NCBI GenBank assembly: GCA_000156295.1
Contig: DS999231.1
Coordinates: forward strand, 31,451-95,450
From: a marine gamma proteobacterium HTCC2148
GTDB taxonomy: Bacteria > Pseudomonadota > Gammaproteobacteria > Pseudomonadales > Halieaceae
DNA length: 64,000 bases
Direction: 5' to 3'
This document shows, piece after piece, positions 38,877 to 48,671 of this stretch. The position numbers and the translations under genes are program-made. The notes beneath the pieces are model-generated. The model saw nothing but the letters and a program-made list of their open reading frames with translations. It had not been told where the DNA came from and made no database searches. Each line of letters starts with the position of its first letter. Position 1 is the first letter of the stretch.

Positions 38877-39521
38877 ATGTACAGCAACCGCGACTTCAAC
38901 CGCTGGCGACGCCATCCATGGCACGGCCTGCACATTCGCGCCGACGAGGCCCCTGAAGACGTTCTCCAGGTTTACATCGAAATGACTCCAGACGACGTGG
39001 TCAAGTACGAGTTGGATAAGGCATCCGGGTTCCTGATGGTTGACCGTCCACAACGCACCACTTCCAGCCCCCCGGCCTTGTATGGATTTCTGCCGCGCAC
39101 CTACTGCGCCGAAGAAGTCGCCAAAATGTGTCCCTCTGTGGAAGTCGCTGACGGTGACCCACTGGATATCTGCGTATTCTCCGAGCGACACATTACCCGC
39201 GCCGACATCGTGCTCAATGCCCGCGTAGTAGGCGGCATTCAGATGATCGACGATGGCGAAGCCGACGATAAAATCATCGCCGTTCTGGAAGGTGACAATA
39301 TCTGGGGCGACGTTAAAGACATCGCCGACCTGCCCAGCATCAAAACCGAGCGACTGCAGCACTACTTCTCGACTTACAAGATGATTCCGGGCAAGGACAT
39401 TGAGATTTGCGTGGACCATGTTTATGGCCGCGATGAAGCTCTGCGCGTTATCGCTGCAGCCGAGAAAGATTACTGGAATCACTATGGCCACCTGCACGAG
39501 CAGGCCAAAGCCAAGGAATAA
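38877..39521 (+). CDS. ppa: Inorganic pyrophosphatase (family I)
   Basis: Hydrolyses pyrophosphate to phosphate. The catalytic core ADGDPLDICVFSE holds the family I aspartates, and ALYGFLPRTYC corresponds to the conserved YGFIPRT. 214 residues is longer than the about 175 of the E. coli enzyme, with extra N- and C-terminal parts. It lies downstream of PPi-phosphofructokinase in the same direction. Confidence 0.88.
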   Translation: MYSNRDFNRWRRHPWHGLHIRADEAPEDVLQVYIEMTPDDVVKYELDKASGFLMVDRPQRTTSSPPALYGFLPRTYCAEEVAKMCPSVEVADGDPLDICVFSERHITRADIVLNARVVGGIQMIDDGEADDKIIAVLEGDNIWGDVKDIADLPSIKTERLQHYFSTYKMIPGKDIEICVDHVYGRDEALRVIAAAEKDYWNHYGHLHEQAKAKE

Positions 39522-39563
39522 GCCCTTCGGTCCCGGTGCGCCAGCGCCGGGACTCATTGCTAC

Positions 39564-40265
39564 CTAGACCATCGAACACCAACCCTTCGGCACTTTGACA
39601 TAGCTGTCAATAATTGCCTCCAGATTTTTTGCTATCTCCTCGCGCAGCGACAGCTCGTCACCCCAACACTGCTGCAAGGTGGAGGCATCCAGCACGGTTT
39701 CCAAACCCTCGGATATCGGTGCAAAACTGAGATGCCAGCGTTCGACCGCAACCCCGCCATGGTCTTCTGCATAGGGACGAAAGAAGCCATGTGACTGGGC
39801 CGCATTCATGCGTCCATCTAACCAGCGATGCAGCGGGTCAAAAATCGCGCCGGGAGCAACCTCCTCTGGGCTGAGTTGGAGCTGGTAAGCGGCAGGCATC
39901 GCAGCCGCATCGTAGACATCAATATCCGTGCCCCAATGATGACGGGACGCACCCGGTAAGGCAGAAAAACGCAAAATTGCGGCGAGCTTCTCCGTCGAAT
40001 TCAGGGCATTCATATCCACCACCTGCCCTCTCTCATCATGCACCGGTCGCTGGCAACAAGCCTTGCCATTGAAAATCGCCAACTGCCTGTCATAGGAACG
40101 AAAACTGCTTGCGATAGCGAGCTCAAAGCCCGCGGCACTAGCATCTTGCTGCAACAGCGCGAAGGCTGCAGCGGCATCAGGATGAAGCCGATGTCCATTT
40201 GCCAGTGTGACCAGGTGCGACTCCACCTGGCCGGTCAATTGGGCTGCGGTAAGAGGTTTATTCAT
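39564..40265 (-). CDS. M15 D-alanyl-D-alanine carboxypeptidase (VanY-like)
   Basis: 233-residue zinc peptidase. Zinc and catalytic motifs are SFRSYDRQ, SRHHWGTDIDVYD (first His and Asp ligands) and ERWHLSF (Glu and His), the order of the VanY/M15 family. No signal peptide is visible, so a cytoplasmic role in recycling is possible, though the N-terminus may be read differently. Its start overlaps sfsA by 8 bp. Confidence 0.85.
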   Translation of the reverse strand: MNKPLTAAQLTGQVESHLVTLANGHRLHPDAAAAFALLQQDASAAGFELAIASSFRSYDRQLAIFNGKACCQRPVHDERGQVVDMNALNSTEKLAAILRFSALPGASRHHWGTDIDVYDAAAMPAAYQLQLSPEEVAPGAIFDPLHRWLDGRMNAAQSHGFFRPYAEDHGGVAVERWHLSFAPISEGLETVLDASTLQQCWGDELSLREEIAKNLEAIIDSYVKVPKGWCSMV

Positions 40266-40959
40266 TGGGATCTACACTGAAGGGCAATGGACGGTTCATT
40301 ATAATACCCTCGGGGGTGACGTTCGCTCTCCAGGCCAACACCTCTACTCCCTGTTCCATCACTTCAAGCAAGGTATCCCTGTAGCGAGAATCTATTTGAC
40401 CGGCAGCACTCACCCGGTCTATCCCCTCATGCAGGACACAAAAAAACATGACCGCCCTGGTTGTCTCGTCGCGAATCGCCGCCAGTTCGCGCAAGTGTTT
40501 GCGGCCGCGATCGCTGACGGTGTCGGGGAAAAGGCCCTGCCCATCGTCCTGGCAAAGCGTCACTGACTTCACCTCTACAAAAACCCTGCCATCGGGTCCT
40601 TCCAGCAACAGATCGGCCCTACTGTTCTGGCCGTACTTCACCTCACTTCGAATGTTCGGATAAGCCTCGAGCCCGGGTACCAGACCAGCTTCAATACCCG
40701 CTTTAACAATTTTGTTGGCCCGGGCAGAGTGGATGCATGCCATACCCGTAAAAGTGTGGACCAGTTCCCAGGTGTGGGGGTACTTGCGCGTTTTGGATGA
40801 AGAGGTTGAAAGCCAGACTTCAGATCCGGGCTCGGCACATCCGGTCATTGCGCCGGTATTCGGGCAGTGCACCGTAATCTCCCGACCATCCGCAAGCTCC
40901 ACGTCTGCCAGGAAGCGCTTGTAGCGGCGCAATAATCGCCCCTTGATCAGGTCACTCAC
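40258..40959 (-). CDS. sfsA: SfsA family protein
   Basis: 233-residue protein with the N-terminal OB-fold DNA-binding-like region (RLLRRYKRFLADVEL...VHCPNTGAMTGC) and a restriction-endonuclease-like domain (RADLLLEG...FVEVKSVTLC). Named for sugar fermentation stimulation in E. coli; the real activity is unresolved. It overlaps genes on both sides, in one operon with the aminotransferase. Confidence 0.93.
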   Translation of the reverse strand: MSDLIKGRLLRRYKRFLADVELADGREITVHCPNTGAMTGCAEPGSEVWLSTSSSKTRKYPHTWELVHTFTGMACIHSARANKIVKAGIEAGLVPGLEAYPNIRSEVKYGQNSRADLLLEGPDGRVFVEVKSVTLCQDDGQGLFPDTVSDRGRKHLRELAAIRDETTRAVMFFCVLHEGIDRVSAAGQIDSRYRDTLLEVMEQGVEVLAWRANVTPEGIIMNRPLPFSVDPNE

Positions 40960-42154
40960 CGGAAGCCCTTAGCCCGTCTGGCCCAAGTACCTTTGCCAAG
41001 CGCTCCACCGCAATTTCCAGTCGCTCCATGGAGGTCGTATATGAGAAGCGTAAATGTTCTCGCGCACGATGGTGACCGAAGTCCAGTCCGGGGGTCACTG
41101 CCACTCCGTGCTGTTCCAGCAGGTTCATGCAAAAAGCCTGGCTATCCGAGGTAAAACGGCTGGCATCGGCATAAATATAGAACGCCCCCTGTGGCGCACA
41201 GGGCACCTCAAAACCCAGTTCCTGCAAGGCCGGCAGCAAATAGTCCCTGCGCTGACGAAAAGTGTCACGGCGCTCGTCTAAAATGGCCCGGGTAGCGGGC
41301 TCAAACCCCGCCAGTGCCGCATACTGAGCCATCGTAGACATGGAGATAAATAAATTCTGGGCCAGTTTTTCCATTTCGGCCACTGCATCCTCAGGTGCCA
41401 CCAACCAACCCAGACGCCATCCTGTCATACCGAAGTATTTAGAAAAGCTGTTAATCACGAAGGCGTCAGGGTCAACTGACAATACCGAGGGGGTAGCTGC
41501 ATCAAAGCCCAATCCATGATAAATCTCGTCGACCACGAGGTATCCTCGACGGGCCTTGACCGCACGGGACAAATCACTCAGTTCATCCATGGACAGCACC
41601 GTGCCCGTGGGGTTGGCAGGCGAGGCCGCCATGACCCCCACCGTGTTGGGCTGCCAATGGGTTTCAATCAATCGTGAGTTGAGCTGGTAGCGAGTATCGG
41701 CGTCTACCGGCACCAATTGCCCTCGACCCTCCACCAAGCGCAGAAAATGCCTGTTGCAGGGGTAACCAGGGTCAGCCATTAGCATGCCGTCCCCGGGATT
41801 CATCAGCAGTGCAGAGATCAGGAGTAAAGCACCGGAAGCGCCCGGAGTGACCATAATCCGCGATGGTGCAATGTCGAGACTGTACTCACTGGCATAGAAA
41901 TCAGAGATAGCCCGACGTAACTCGGGAATGCCTGCGGCTCCCGTGTAGTAGGTCTCGCCGCGCGCCAGCGACGCTCGTCCCGCCTCGACAATGGGCGCTG
42001 CAGTGGCAAAATCAGGCTCCCCGGCGGCCAGATGCACAATATCGCGCCCTTGGGCCTGCAAAGCCGTCGCGCGCTGCAATACCTCTACCACTCGGAAGGG
42101 CTCTATCTCAGCGACTCGCTGCGCATAGCGGCGTGGAAATTGCATCTCGGGCAT
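40952..42154 (-). CDS. PLP-dependent aminotransferase (fold type I)
   Basis: 400-residue class I/II aminotransferase. The PLP lysine is in NSFSKYFGMTGWRLGW, the Asn/Pro site is ASPANPTGTVL, and the Asp/Tyr site is VVDEIYHGL. The C-terminal arginine appears in LRFSYTTS. It resembles enzymes annotated as aspartate or alanine-type; the substrate cannot be assigned. The ATG at 42154 has AGGA upstream, better than the TTG at 42175. Confidence 0.87.
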   Translation of the reverse strand: MPEMQFPRRYAQRVAEIEPFRVVEVLQRATALQAQGRDIVHLAAGEPDFATAAPIVEAGRASLARGETYYTGAAGIPELRRAISDFYASEYSLDIAPSRIMVTPGASGALLLISALLMNPGDGMLMADPGYPCNRHFLRLVEGRGQLVPVDADTRYQLNSRLIETHWQPNTVGVMAASPANPTGTVLSMDELSDLSRAVKARRGYLVVDEIYHGLGFDAATPSVLSVDPDAFVINSFSKYFGMTGWRLGWLVAPEDAVAEMEKLAQNLFISMSTMAQYAALAGFEPATRAILDERRDTFRQRRDYLLPALQELGFEVPCAPQGAFYIYADASRFTSDSQAFCMNLLEQHGVAVTPGLDFGHHRAREHLRFSYTTSMERLEIAVERLAKVLGPDGLRASGE

Positions 42155-42366
42155 ATCGGATCCTGAAAACTTCAATCCGACATTCTAGCAACAGCCGACT
42201 CAAAGAGATAAGCCTCTGCGACATTCTGTGCAAATGCTTGCTGAAAACGGTGGCATAGCTGAAGTGAATCTGGTAGTTTCACCGCCCTTGGTCGGAGGGG
42301 CCCTTTGCTCCACCCGCCAAGACACTGTGAGTATTGTTCCGATTGTTTTACCGTATGGAAAACACC

Positions 42367-42822
42367 ATGCCTAGAGCAGCAAAAAAATCAGCCAATAAAG
42401 CAGCTTCCACGGATTTCAAAAACTTCGTGCCCTACAAGCCCAAAAAGGGCGAAGAGTACATGAATGAGAAACAACGTGAGCACTTTAAAGGCATCCTGCT
42501 AATCTGGAAAGCCGAGCTTATGCAGGAAGTGGATCGCACTGTGACCCACATGAAAGACGAGGCCGCCAACTTCCCGGATCCCGCTGACCGCGCGACCCAG
42601 GAGGAAGAGTTCAGCCTGGAATTGCGTACCCGTGACCGCGAGCGTAAATTGATCAAGAAGATCGATTCGACGATTGAGCGTGTCGAGCATGATGATTACG
42701 GATTCTGCGACGCTTGCGGCGTGGAAATCGGCATCAAGCGCCTGGAAGCGCGCCCAACGGCCAACCTGTGCATCGATTGCAAAACACTCGATGAGATCAA
42801 GGAAAGGCAGGAAATGGGCTAA
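42367..42822 (+). CDS. dksA: RNA polymerase-binding factor DksA
   Basis: Coiled-coil secondary-channel factor that works with ppGpp in the stringent response. The coiled-coil tip D-P-A-D region reads [13 protein letters not shown], and the zinc finger is [25 protein letters not shown]. 151 residues from the ATG at 42367; an in-frame ATG at 42355 is also possible. The gluQ gene follows after 6 bp, as in many gammaproteobacteria. Confidence 0.95.
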   Translation: MPRAAKKSANKAASTDFKNFVPYKPKKGEEYMNEKQREHFKGILLIWKAELMQEVDRTVTHMKDEAANFPDPADRATQEEEFSLELRTRDRERKLIKKIDSTIERVEHDDYGFCDACGVEIGIKRLEARPTANLCIDCKTLDEIKERQEMG

Positions 42823-42828
42823 GGCTCC

Positions 42829-43719
42829 TTGCCTGCAACGACCAGCACCTACCGGGGGCGTTTTGCGCCCTCACCCACCGGGCCTCTCCACCTAGGATCC
42901 CTGATCGCCGCTGTCGCGAGTTATCTTGATGCCCGTCACAACGAGGGGCATTGGCTGGTGCGTATGGAAGACCTGGATCCCCCCAGAGAAGAACCCGGCG
43001 CTGCAGCAGATATTCTGCAAAGTTTGCTGGACCATGGCCTGCAGTGGGACGAAGAGGTGCTCTGGCAAAGTCGGCGTGGCGATGCCTACAACAACGCGCT
43101 TTTGCAATTAGACAACCAGCAGCAACTGTTTCGATGCGATTGCACTCGAGCAATACTGGGTCCGGGCGGAGCTTGCGGCGAGCGATGTTGGCCACGTCAG
43201 GCACAGGTGGGCAAACCTTGCGCCTTGCGCGTGAAAGTGGCAGAAGACACCACTATCGATTTCCAGGATCGTTTACAGGGACAACAACAGGAGTACCTGG
43301 GCAGCGAACTACCCGACTTCATTCTGCACCGCAAAGACGACCTCTTCGCCTACCAGCTGGCTGTGGTTGTCGACGATGCATTTCAGGGGATTACCCACAT
43401 CGTGCGCGGTTGTGACCTCCTGGACTCGACCGGACGACAAATCTACTTGCAACAGCAACTTCAACTGCTACAACCCCAGTACTGTCATATACCAGTGATT
43501 ACCAATGATCAGGGGCAGAAGCTCAGCAAACAAAATCACGCCCCTGCCCTGCAGGTCAAAGAGGCCGCGACCAACCTCCGCCGGGCGCTGGCTTTTCTGC
43601 AGCAAACAGCGCCGCCACAAACGCTTAATCATTGCGCCGAAATCTTACAGTTCGCCACCCGGCAATGGTCTGTGAGCAAGATCCCCGCCGCTATGGGCAT
43701 TGCTGCTCAACCGAGCTAA
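42829..43719 (+). CDS. gluQ: Glutamyl-Q tRNA(Asp) synthetase
   Basis: Attaches glutamate to queuosine in tRNA-Asp. It resembles the catalytic core of GluRS without an anticodon domain: RFAPSPTGPLHLGSL (HIGH-type motif) at about residues 11-25, zinc cysteines in FRCDCTRAILGPGGACGERC, and KLSKQ replacing KMSKS. The start is TTG, 6 bp after dksA, with AAGG upstream. Confidence 0.93.
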   Translation: MPATTSTYRGRFAPSPTGPLHLGSLIAAVASYLDARHNEGHWLVRMEDLDPPREEPGAAADILQSLLDHGLQWDEEVLWQSRRGDAYNNALLQLDNQQQLFRCDCTRAILGPGGACGERCWPRQAQVGKPCALRVKVAEDTTIDFQDRLQGQQQEYLGSELPDFILHRKDDLFAYQLAVVVDDAFQGITHIVRGCDLLDSTGRQIYLQQQLQLLQPQYCHIPVITNDQGQKLSKQNHAPALQVKEAATNLRRALAFLQQTAPPQTLNHCAEILQFATRQWSVSKIPAAMGIAAQPS

Positions 43720-43793
43720 ACAAACCGCGCACTTTACCCTGCCCGGGCGCTTCAGTAGTATCGGCTGTCTCAAGACCTGACGGACCCCTCATC

Positions 43794-43970
43794 ATGTATG
43801 TCAACCGTATCCTGGTGCTTGGCATTGTGCTCGCCCTGATGGCGTTCCCTTTGCTCGCAGACTGGCTCACCTCTGATTACAGCGCATGGTACAGGCCCTA
43901 TGCTATATGGGTACTAATCATCGCTTTCACCTGGTGGGCATACCGTTCTAGGCACCCGGATGAGCTTTAG
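43794..43970 (+). CDS. cbrX: Small membrane protein CbrX
   Basis: 58 residues with two hydrophobic stretches (about 6-22 and 33-50). In Pseudomonas a similar short ORF, cbrX, sits upstream of cbrA, overlaps it and is translationally coupled to it. The same layout is seen here: the stop (43968-43970) lies 11 bp inside the cbrA start. Assignment rests on position, size and membrane character. Confidence 0.7.
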   Translation: MYVNRILVLGIVLALMAFPLLADWLTSDYSAWYRPYAIWVLIIAFTWWAYRSRHPDEL

Positions 43971-46911
43971 CCTCACTCAAATCCTCCTGGCTGTCGCCTT
44001 TTACCTGTCAGGACTATTCGCTGTTGCGCTGTTGGCTGATCGCGGCATCATTCCCAGGCGCATCACTCATCACCCGGCTACCTATGTCCTTTCCCTGGGT
44101 GTCTTCGCCGGTGCCATGGCCAGTAATGGTGTGATTGAAGTCGCTGCGCGCTATGGCTACAACTTCCTGCTCTACTACGCGGGTGTTGGTTTGGCATTTG
44201 TGCTCGCAGCAATACTGTTGATTCCCTTGTTGCGATTGTCACGGGTTTACCAACTGGCCTCGCTCGCCGACATGTTGACCTTTCGCTTTCGCAGTCCCCG
44301 GGTCGGTGCGGCGATCACCATCGCTATGTGCCTGGCAATGTTGCCCATGCTGGCCCTGCAAATACAGGCTATCGGAGACAGTGTTCACATTCTCGCGGGA
44401 CACAATCGCGAAGTGGAGGGACAGGGCTTTCACCACCAGGGCGTAGCTCTGCTGACCTGCCTGATCATCATTATCTTCGCTATTTTGTTTGGCACTCGCC
44501 ATGTGTCACCACAGGACCGCAATACTGGGCTGGTCACGGCCATGGCATTTGAATCTCTGGTCAAACTCGGCGCCATGAGCCTGTTGATGCTGGTAGCAAT
44601 TTACCAGGTGTTCGACGGGCCGGCAGACATACAGCAATGGCTTGTCCAATACCCACCGGCCAAGGCCCAAATGACGCAGAGGGTGTCTCTAGACATTGCT
44701 CACACGATACTGGTGGTATTTTTTGCCGGGGCTGTGTGCATGCCGCACATCTTTCATATGCTCTTTGCCGAGAACACTGAAAGCGAAGATTTGCGTCGGG
44801 CAACCTGGGGCATGCCTCTTTACCTGATGCTGCTGAGCTTACCGGTACTGCCGCTGGCATGGGCCTGGATGCGGGTGGGTGAGGACCTGCCTATGGCCTA
44901 TGCGGGTCTCTCAATGGGCCTTAGCCTGAAGTCCACACCCGTTGCCGTAGCCGCTTTTGTCGCTACGCTCTCAGCCTCCAGCGCCACCATCGTGGTCACC
45001 ACCTTAGCGCTGGCCAACATGTGTCTCAACCATCTGGTACTTCCTTCTCGAATACTGAACCTCGGCCAGGGTGGCGATATTTACAGCAACCTGAGATGGC
45101 TGCGCAGAGTGCTAATCGCGGTGCTGATTTTGGCTGGCTATCTTTTCTATATCGGCCTGAACGGCCGCCAAAGCCTGGTAGAGCTGGCGTTTGTGGCATT
45201 CTCAGGCACCCTGCAGTTCCTGCCTGGGCTGGTGGCCACACCTTACTGGCCGAATGCCAACCGCAAGGGGCTGCTCGCCGGACTTTGGTGCGGATTGGGC
45301 TTCTGGTTTTTCACCGTGATGCTGCCAGCAACCCGCGGATACGTTCCGGAAATTGCACAACTGTTCGACTCATTGTTCGGTGACAGCAACTTCTGGGCTC
45401 TGGCAACAATGCTCGCATTGGCAATAAATACCGCTCTGTTTGTCGGCATCTCACTCTTGAGTCGTGCCACCGAAGAGGAATTGGTCGCCGCTGAAATTTG
45501 TTCCATGGATGACCTTTCTCGTCCTATTCGCCAAACACTGCCTGTGGGCAGTGCTAAAGAGTTTGCCGAGAAACTGACCCCCGCACTCGGCGAACGGACG
45601 GCGCGCTCAGAGATCGACCGCGCCCTGACCCAGCTACAATTTAATGGCAGCGAGACCCGACCGTACGCTCTGCGTCGCCTGCGCAGGCGCGTGGAAGCCA
45701 ACCTTTCCGGACTATTGGGTCCAGCGGTGGCCCACAATATTATTGAACGCTGCATTCCATTGAAGGCCGGCGGCACCGAGGACATCAACCTCATTGAACG
45801 CAGCCTGGACGCGCCTGATATTAAGTTTACCGGCCTGGCAGCAGACCTGGATGCCTTACGTCGGCGCTATCGGGAAACCCTGGACACTCTGCCGGTAGGT
45901 ATTTGCTCACTGGGCGCCGACGGCGAACTGCTGATGTGGAATCGCAGCATGCGAGACCTCACCGAGGTGGCCGCCGAAGATGTATTGGGTTCATTGTTGT
46001 CCGCCTTGCCTGAGCCATGGCGAGCACTGCTGAAAAATTTTCACGACGAGAGCAGTGACATCATTCTCAAAGCCGAGGTGACCACCGACGCCGCAAACCC
46101 CCGCTGGGCCAGCCTCCACAAAACTGTCACGGCCGATGGTGACACTATTATTCTGGTGGAAGATATCAGTGCGATGGAGGTCATGGAGGAAGAGTTGCTG
46201 CACAACGAGCGACTGGCATCCATTGGTCGCCTGGCAGCCGGGGTGGCGCACGAAATCGGCAACCCGGTAACTGGCATTGCCTGCCTGGCGCAAAACCTGG
46301 CGTATGCCGAGGACCCTGCTGAAGTCGCCCTCACCGCTCAGGATATTCTGAAGCAAACAGATCGCGTTACCCGCATCGTCGAATCGCTTGTCAATTTCTC
46401 TCACATAGGCTCCAGCGCGCAAGGTTTGGAACTGGCACCCTGCAACCTGGCAGACTGTATCGACGAATCCATTCACCTGCTGGCCCTGGACAGGGAAGCC
46501 CAGCAAGTCCGGTTCAGTAATCACTGCGACCGGGAACTGGTGGTACTGGCCGATTCGCAGCGACTCCTGCAGGTATTCGTCAACCTTCTGGCTAATGCCA
46601 GGGACGCCTGTGACGAGGATGGCCACGTTCAAATTCAAGCCTATCGTGACGATGCTCGTGTGCTGGTCGACGTTGATGACAATGGCAGCGGGATTCCCGC
46701 AGAACTTCAAAGCCAGATATTCGAACCGTTTTTTACCACCAAGGACCCCGGTGCCGGCACCGGACTGGGCCTGGCCCTGGTCTATAGCATAATGGAAGAC
46801 CTGGGCGGGTCGATACAGCTCACCAGTCCCCTGCAATCTGAACCCAGACCCGGGACGCGTTTTACCTTGCAATTACCCGAGTCGAGTTACGGGGACGCCT
46901 TCGATGTGTAA
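43960..46911 (+). CDS. cbrA: Transporter-fused sensor histidine kinase CbrA
   Basis: 983 residues. The N-terminal part (about 1-500) is an SLC5-like sodium/solute symporter domain with about 13 helices. A short STAC-type linker, a PAS domain (about 640-740), the HisKA domain with the phosphorylated His764 (VAHEIGNP) and an HATPase domain (DNGSGIP, TGLGLALVYS) follow. CbrA senses carbon/nitrogen status, possibly linked to histidine transport, and phosphorylates CbrB. It is the first full-size gene of cbrX-cbrA-cbrB. Confidence 0.93.
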   Translation: MSFSLTQILLAVAFYLSGLFAVALLADRGIIPRRITHHPATYVLSLGVFAGAMASNGVIEVAARYGYNFLLYYAGVGLAFVLAAILLIPLLRLSRVYQLASLADMLTFRFRSPRVGAAITIAMCLAMLPMLALQIQAIGDSVHILAGHNREVEGQGFHHQGVALLTCLIIIIFAILFGTRHVSPQDRNTGLVTAMAFESLVKLGAMSLLMLVAIYQVFDGPADIQQWLVQYPPAKAQMTQRVSLDIAHTILVVFFAGAVCMPHIFHMLFAENTESEDLRRATWGMPLYLMLLSLPVLPLAWAWMRVGEDLPMAYAGLSMGLSLKSTPVAVAAFVATLSASSATIVVTTLALANMCLNHLVLPSRILNLGQGGDIYSNLRWLRRVLIAVLILAGYLFYIGLNGRQSLVELAFVAFSGTLQFLPGLVATPYWPNANRKGLLAGLWCGLGFWFFTVMLPATRGYVPEIAQLFDSLFGDSNFWALATMLALAINTALFVGISLLSRATEEELVAAEICSMDDLSRPIRQTLPVGSAKEFAEKLTPALGERTARSEIDRALTQLQFNGSETRPYALRRLRRRVEANLSGLLGPAVAHNIIERCIPLKAGGTEDINLIERSLDAPDIKFTGLAADLDALRRRYRETLDTLPVGICSLGADGELLMWNRSMRDLTEVAAEDVLGSLLSALPEPWRALLKNFHDESSDIILKAEVTTDAANPRWASLHKTVTADGDTIILVEDISAMEVMEEELLHNERLASIGRLAAGVAHEIGNPVTGIACLAQNLAYAEDPAEVALTAQDILKQTDRVTRIVESLVNFSHIGSSAQGLELAPCNLADCIDESIHLLALDREAQQVRFSNHCDRELVVLADSQRLLQVFVNLLANARDACDEDGHVQIQAYRDDARVLVDVDDNGSGIPAELQSQIFEPFFTTKDPGAGTGLGLALVYSIMEDLGGSIQLTSPLQSEPRPGTRFTLQLPESSYGDAFDV

Positions 46912-46926
46912 CCCATAACCACACGT

Positions 46927-46963
46927 TACCCCCTGAACTGGTAAAAATTTCACAGTGGGGGTA
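46927..46963 (+). promoter_or_regulatory. Hairpin between cbrA and cbrB
   Basis: TACCCCC (46927-46933) pairs with GGGGGTA (46957-46963), and ACTG (46937-46940) pairs with CAGT (46953-46956), around an AT-rich loop. It lies 16-71 bp after cbrA and 35 bp before cbrB. It could attenuate read-through or be a binding site; no T-run follows. Confidence 0.45.
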
Positions 46964-46997
46964 TGTTGTGTAGGTTTTTCACCTCAGGTAACACTTT

Positions 46998-48437
46998 ATG
47001 CAACAGATACTTGTCGTCGAGGATGAATCTGTCATCCGCACTGCCTTGCGCCGACTTCTGGAACGCAGTGGTTACGGGGTAAGCGAAGCCGGATCTGTTC
47101 AGCAAGCCGAGTCCGACCACAGCTTCAATGACTTCGATTTGATTATTTCCGACCTGCGATTGCCTGGCGCACCGGGTACCGATCTCATCAAAAAGGCGGG
47201 CGATGTACCGGTACTGATAATGACCAGCTATGCAAGCCTGCGTTCCGCTGTGGACTCTATGCGGATGGGCGCCGTGGATTACATTGCCAAACCTTTTGAT
47301 CACGGCGACATGGTTAACGCGGTAGAGCGTATTATCGCCGATCACCCTACGCAAAAGGCGCAGGAGCAAAAAGCGACGGCATCCAACTCGGGCGATACCA
47401 GCAGCACCTCTGGCATCATAGGCAATTGCCAGCCCATACAAATACTATTCGGGCACATCCAGCGTATGGCGCCCACCGAATCGACCGTGCTGGTGCTGGG
47501 CGAAACAGGCACTGGCAAAGAGCTTGTCGCTCGCAGCGTGCATCAGCAAAGCAGCCGGGCAAACAAAACCCTGATCTCCGTGAACTGTGCAGCAATTCCC
47601 GACACGTTGATCGAGTCAGAGTTGTTTGGCTATGAAAAAGGAGCGTTCACAGGTGCCAATGCCAGCCGGATGGGACTGATCGAGGCCGCCGACGGGGGCA
47701 CCCTGTTCCTCGATGAAATCGGTGAATTGCCGATGGAGGCCCAGGCCCGACTACTGCGTTTTATTCAGGAAGGGGAGATTCGCCGGATAGGCTCTGTGCA
47801 CTCACGCAAGGTCAACGTTCGGCTTATCTGTGCAACTCACCGCAACCTGCAGCAGTTGTCTGCAGAGGGCTTGTTCCGTCAGGACCTGTATTACCGTATC
47901 AACGTGTTGCGGCTATCACTACCGCCACTGCGCGAAAGAGGCAAGGACATCCTCCACCTCGCCGAGCATATGATGCAATTGCAGACCGAAAAACTGGGCA
48001 AAGCCAGCATGCACCTGTCACCTAGGGCGATTCAGGCGATTACCACCTATCAATGGCCAGGGAATGTGAGAGAACTGGAGCACGCCATTGAAAGAGCCGT
48101 TATCCTCTCTGAGTCTGAGGAAGTTGATAACGAAGCCCTCGGCATCGACCTGGAGTTGGTCAACATCAACCGCATTCGTGGCCAGGATGGCATTGTCGGC
48201 AGCACCAATCGTTCCAGCATTACCGGCAGCAATGAGCCCCAGGAAGACCTCTCCCTCGAAGACTATTTTCAACGCTTTGTGTTGGAGCATCAGGATTCCA
48301 TGAGCGAGACCGAATTGGCCCAAAAACTGGGCGTCAGTCGCAAATGTTTATGGGAGCGCAGGCAACGATTTGACATTCCGCGTAGTAAAAGCACGGCGGG
48401 AGGACGGCGCAGAAAAAGTGAACCACAGACAGGATAG
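46998..48437 (+). CDS. cbrB: Sigma54-dependent response regulator CbrB
   Basis: 479-residue NtrC-family activator. The receiver domain has Asp52 as phosphorylation site (LIISDLRLPGAPG). The AAA+ domain has GETGTGKE at 168-175 and the sigma54-contacting GAFTGA at 215-220. The C-terminal helix-turn-helix reads SETELAQKLGVSRKCLWERRQRFDIP. In Pseudomonas, CbrB activates the sRNA crcZ located just downstream; a sigma54 promoter in exactly that place is present here. Confidence 0.94.
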   Translation: MQQILVVEDESVIRTALRRLLERSGYGVSEAGSVQQAESDHSFNDFDLIISDLRLPGAPGTDLIKKAGDVPVLIMTSYASLRSAVDSMRMGAVDYIAKPFDHGDMVNAVERIIADHPTQKAQEQKATASNSGDTSSTSGIIGNCQPIQILFGHIQRMAPTESTVLVLGETGTGKELVARSVHQQSSRANKTLISVNCAAIPDTLIESELFGYEKGAFTGANASRMGLIEAADGGTLFLDEIGELPMEAQARLLRFIQEGEIRRIGSVHSRKVNVRLICATHRNLQQLSAEGLFRQDLYYRINVLRLSLPPLRERGKDILHLAEHMMQLQTEKLGKASMHLSPRAIQAITTYQWPGNVRELEHAIERAVILSESEEVDNEALGIDLELVNINRIRGQDGIVGSTNRSSITGSNEPQEDLSLEDYFQRFVLEHQDSMSETELAQKLGVSRKCLWERRQRFDIPRSKSTAGGRRRKSEPQTG

Positions 48438-48562
48438 GCGTTACCCGGCCACTTCCTAGGTACCAAAACCAGGGTAATAAGGTAACAACACACTGCGACA
48501 GCAACAACCTAACAATGACCATAAAAACACAACTTGTTGTTTTTAATGAAATTTATAGCAGT

Positions 48563-48578
48563 TGGCACGTAGAATGCA
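48563..48578 (+). promoter_or_regulatory. Sigma54 promoter downstream of cbrB
   Basis: TGGCACGTAGAATGCA matches the -24/-12 consensus (TGGCAC-N5-TTGCW) with one mismatch. The invariant GG (48564-48565) and GC (48576-48577) are separated by exactly 10 bases. Transcription would start at about 48588. CbrB, encoded immediately upstream, is the likely activator. Confidence 0.8.
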
Positions 48579-48653
48579 GCCTATCTGTCAGTGTCACCAA
48601 TAAAAATAACAGACGCTGCAATAAAAATAATACATCACACTATGGACCTGGAC

Positions 48654-48671
48654 GGGGAAGAAACCTTCCCC
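48654..48671 (+). terminator. First GGGGAAG hairpin in the sRNA region
   Basis: GGGGAAG (48654-48660) and CTTCCCC (48665-48671) with loop AAAC, preceded by ACCTGG. A moderately T-rich stretch (ttcaatttcctgttctt) follows, so partial termination is likely. It shares its stem and preceding ACCTGG with the second hairpin. Confidence 0.6.
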
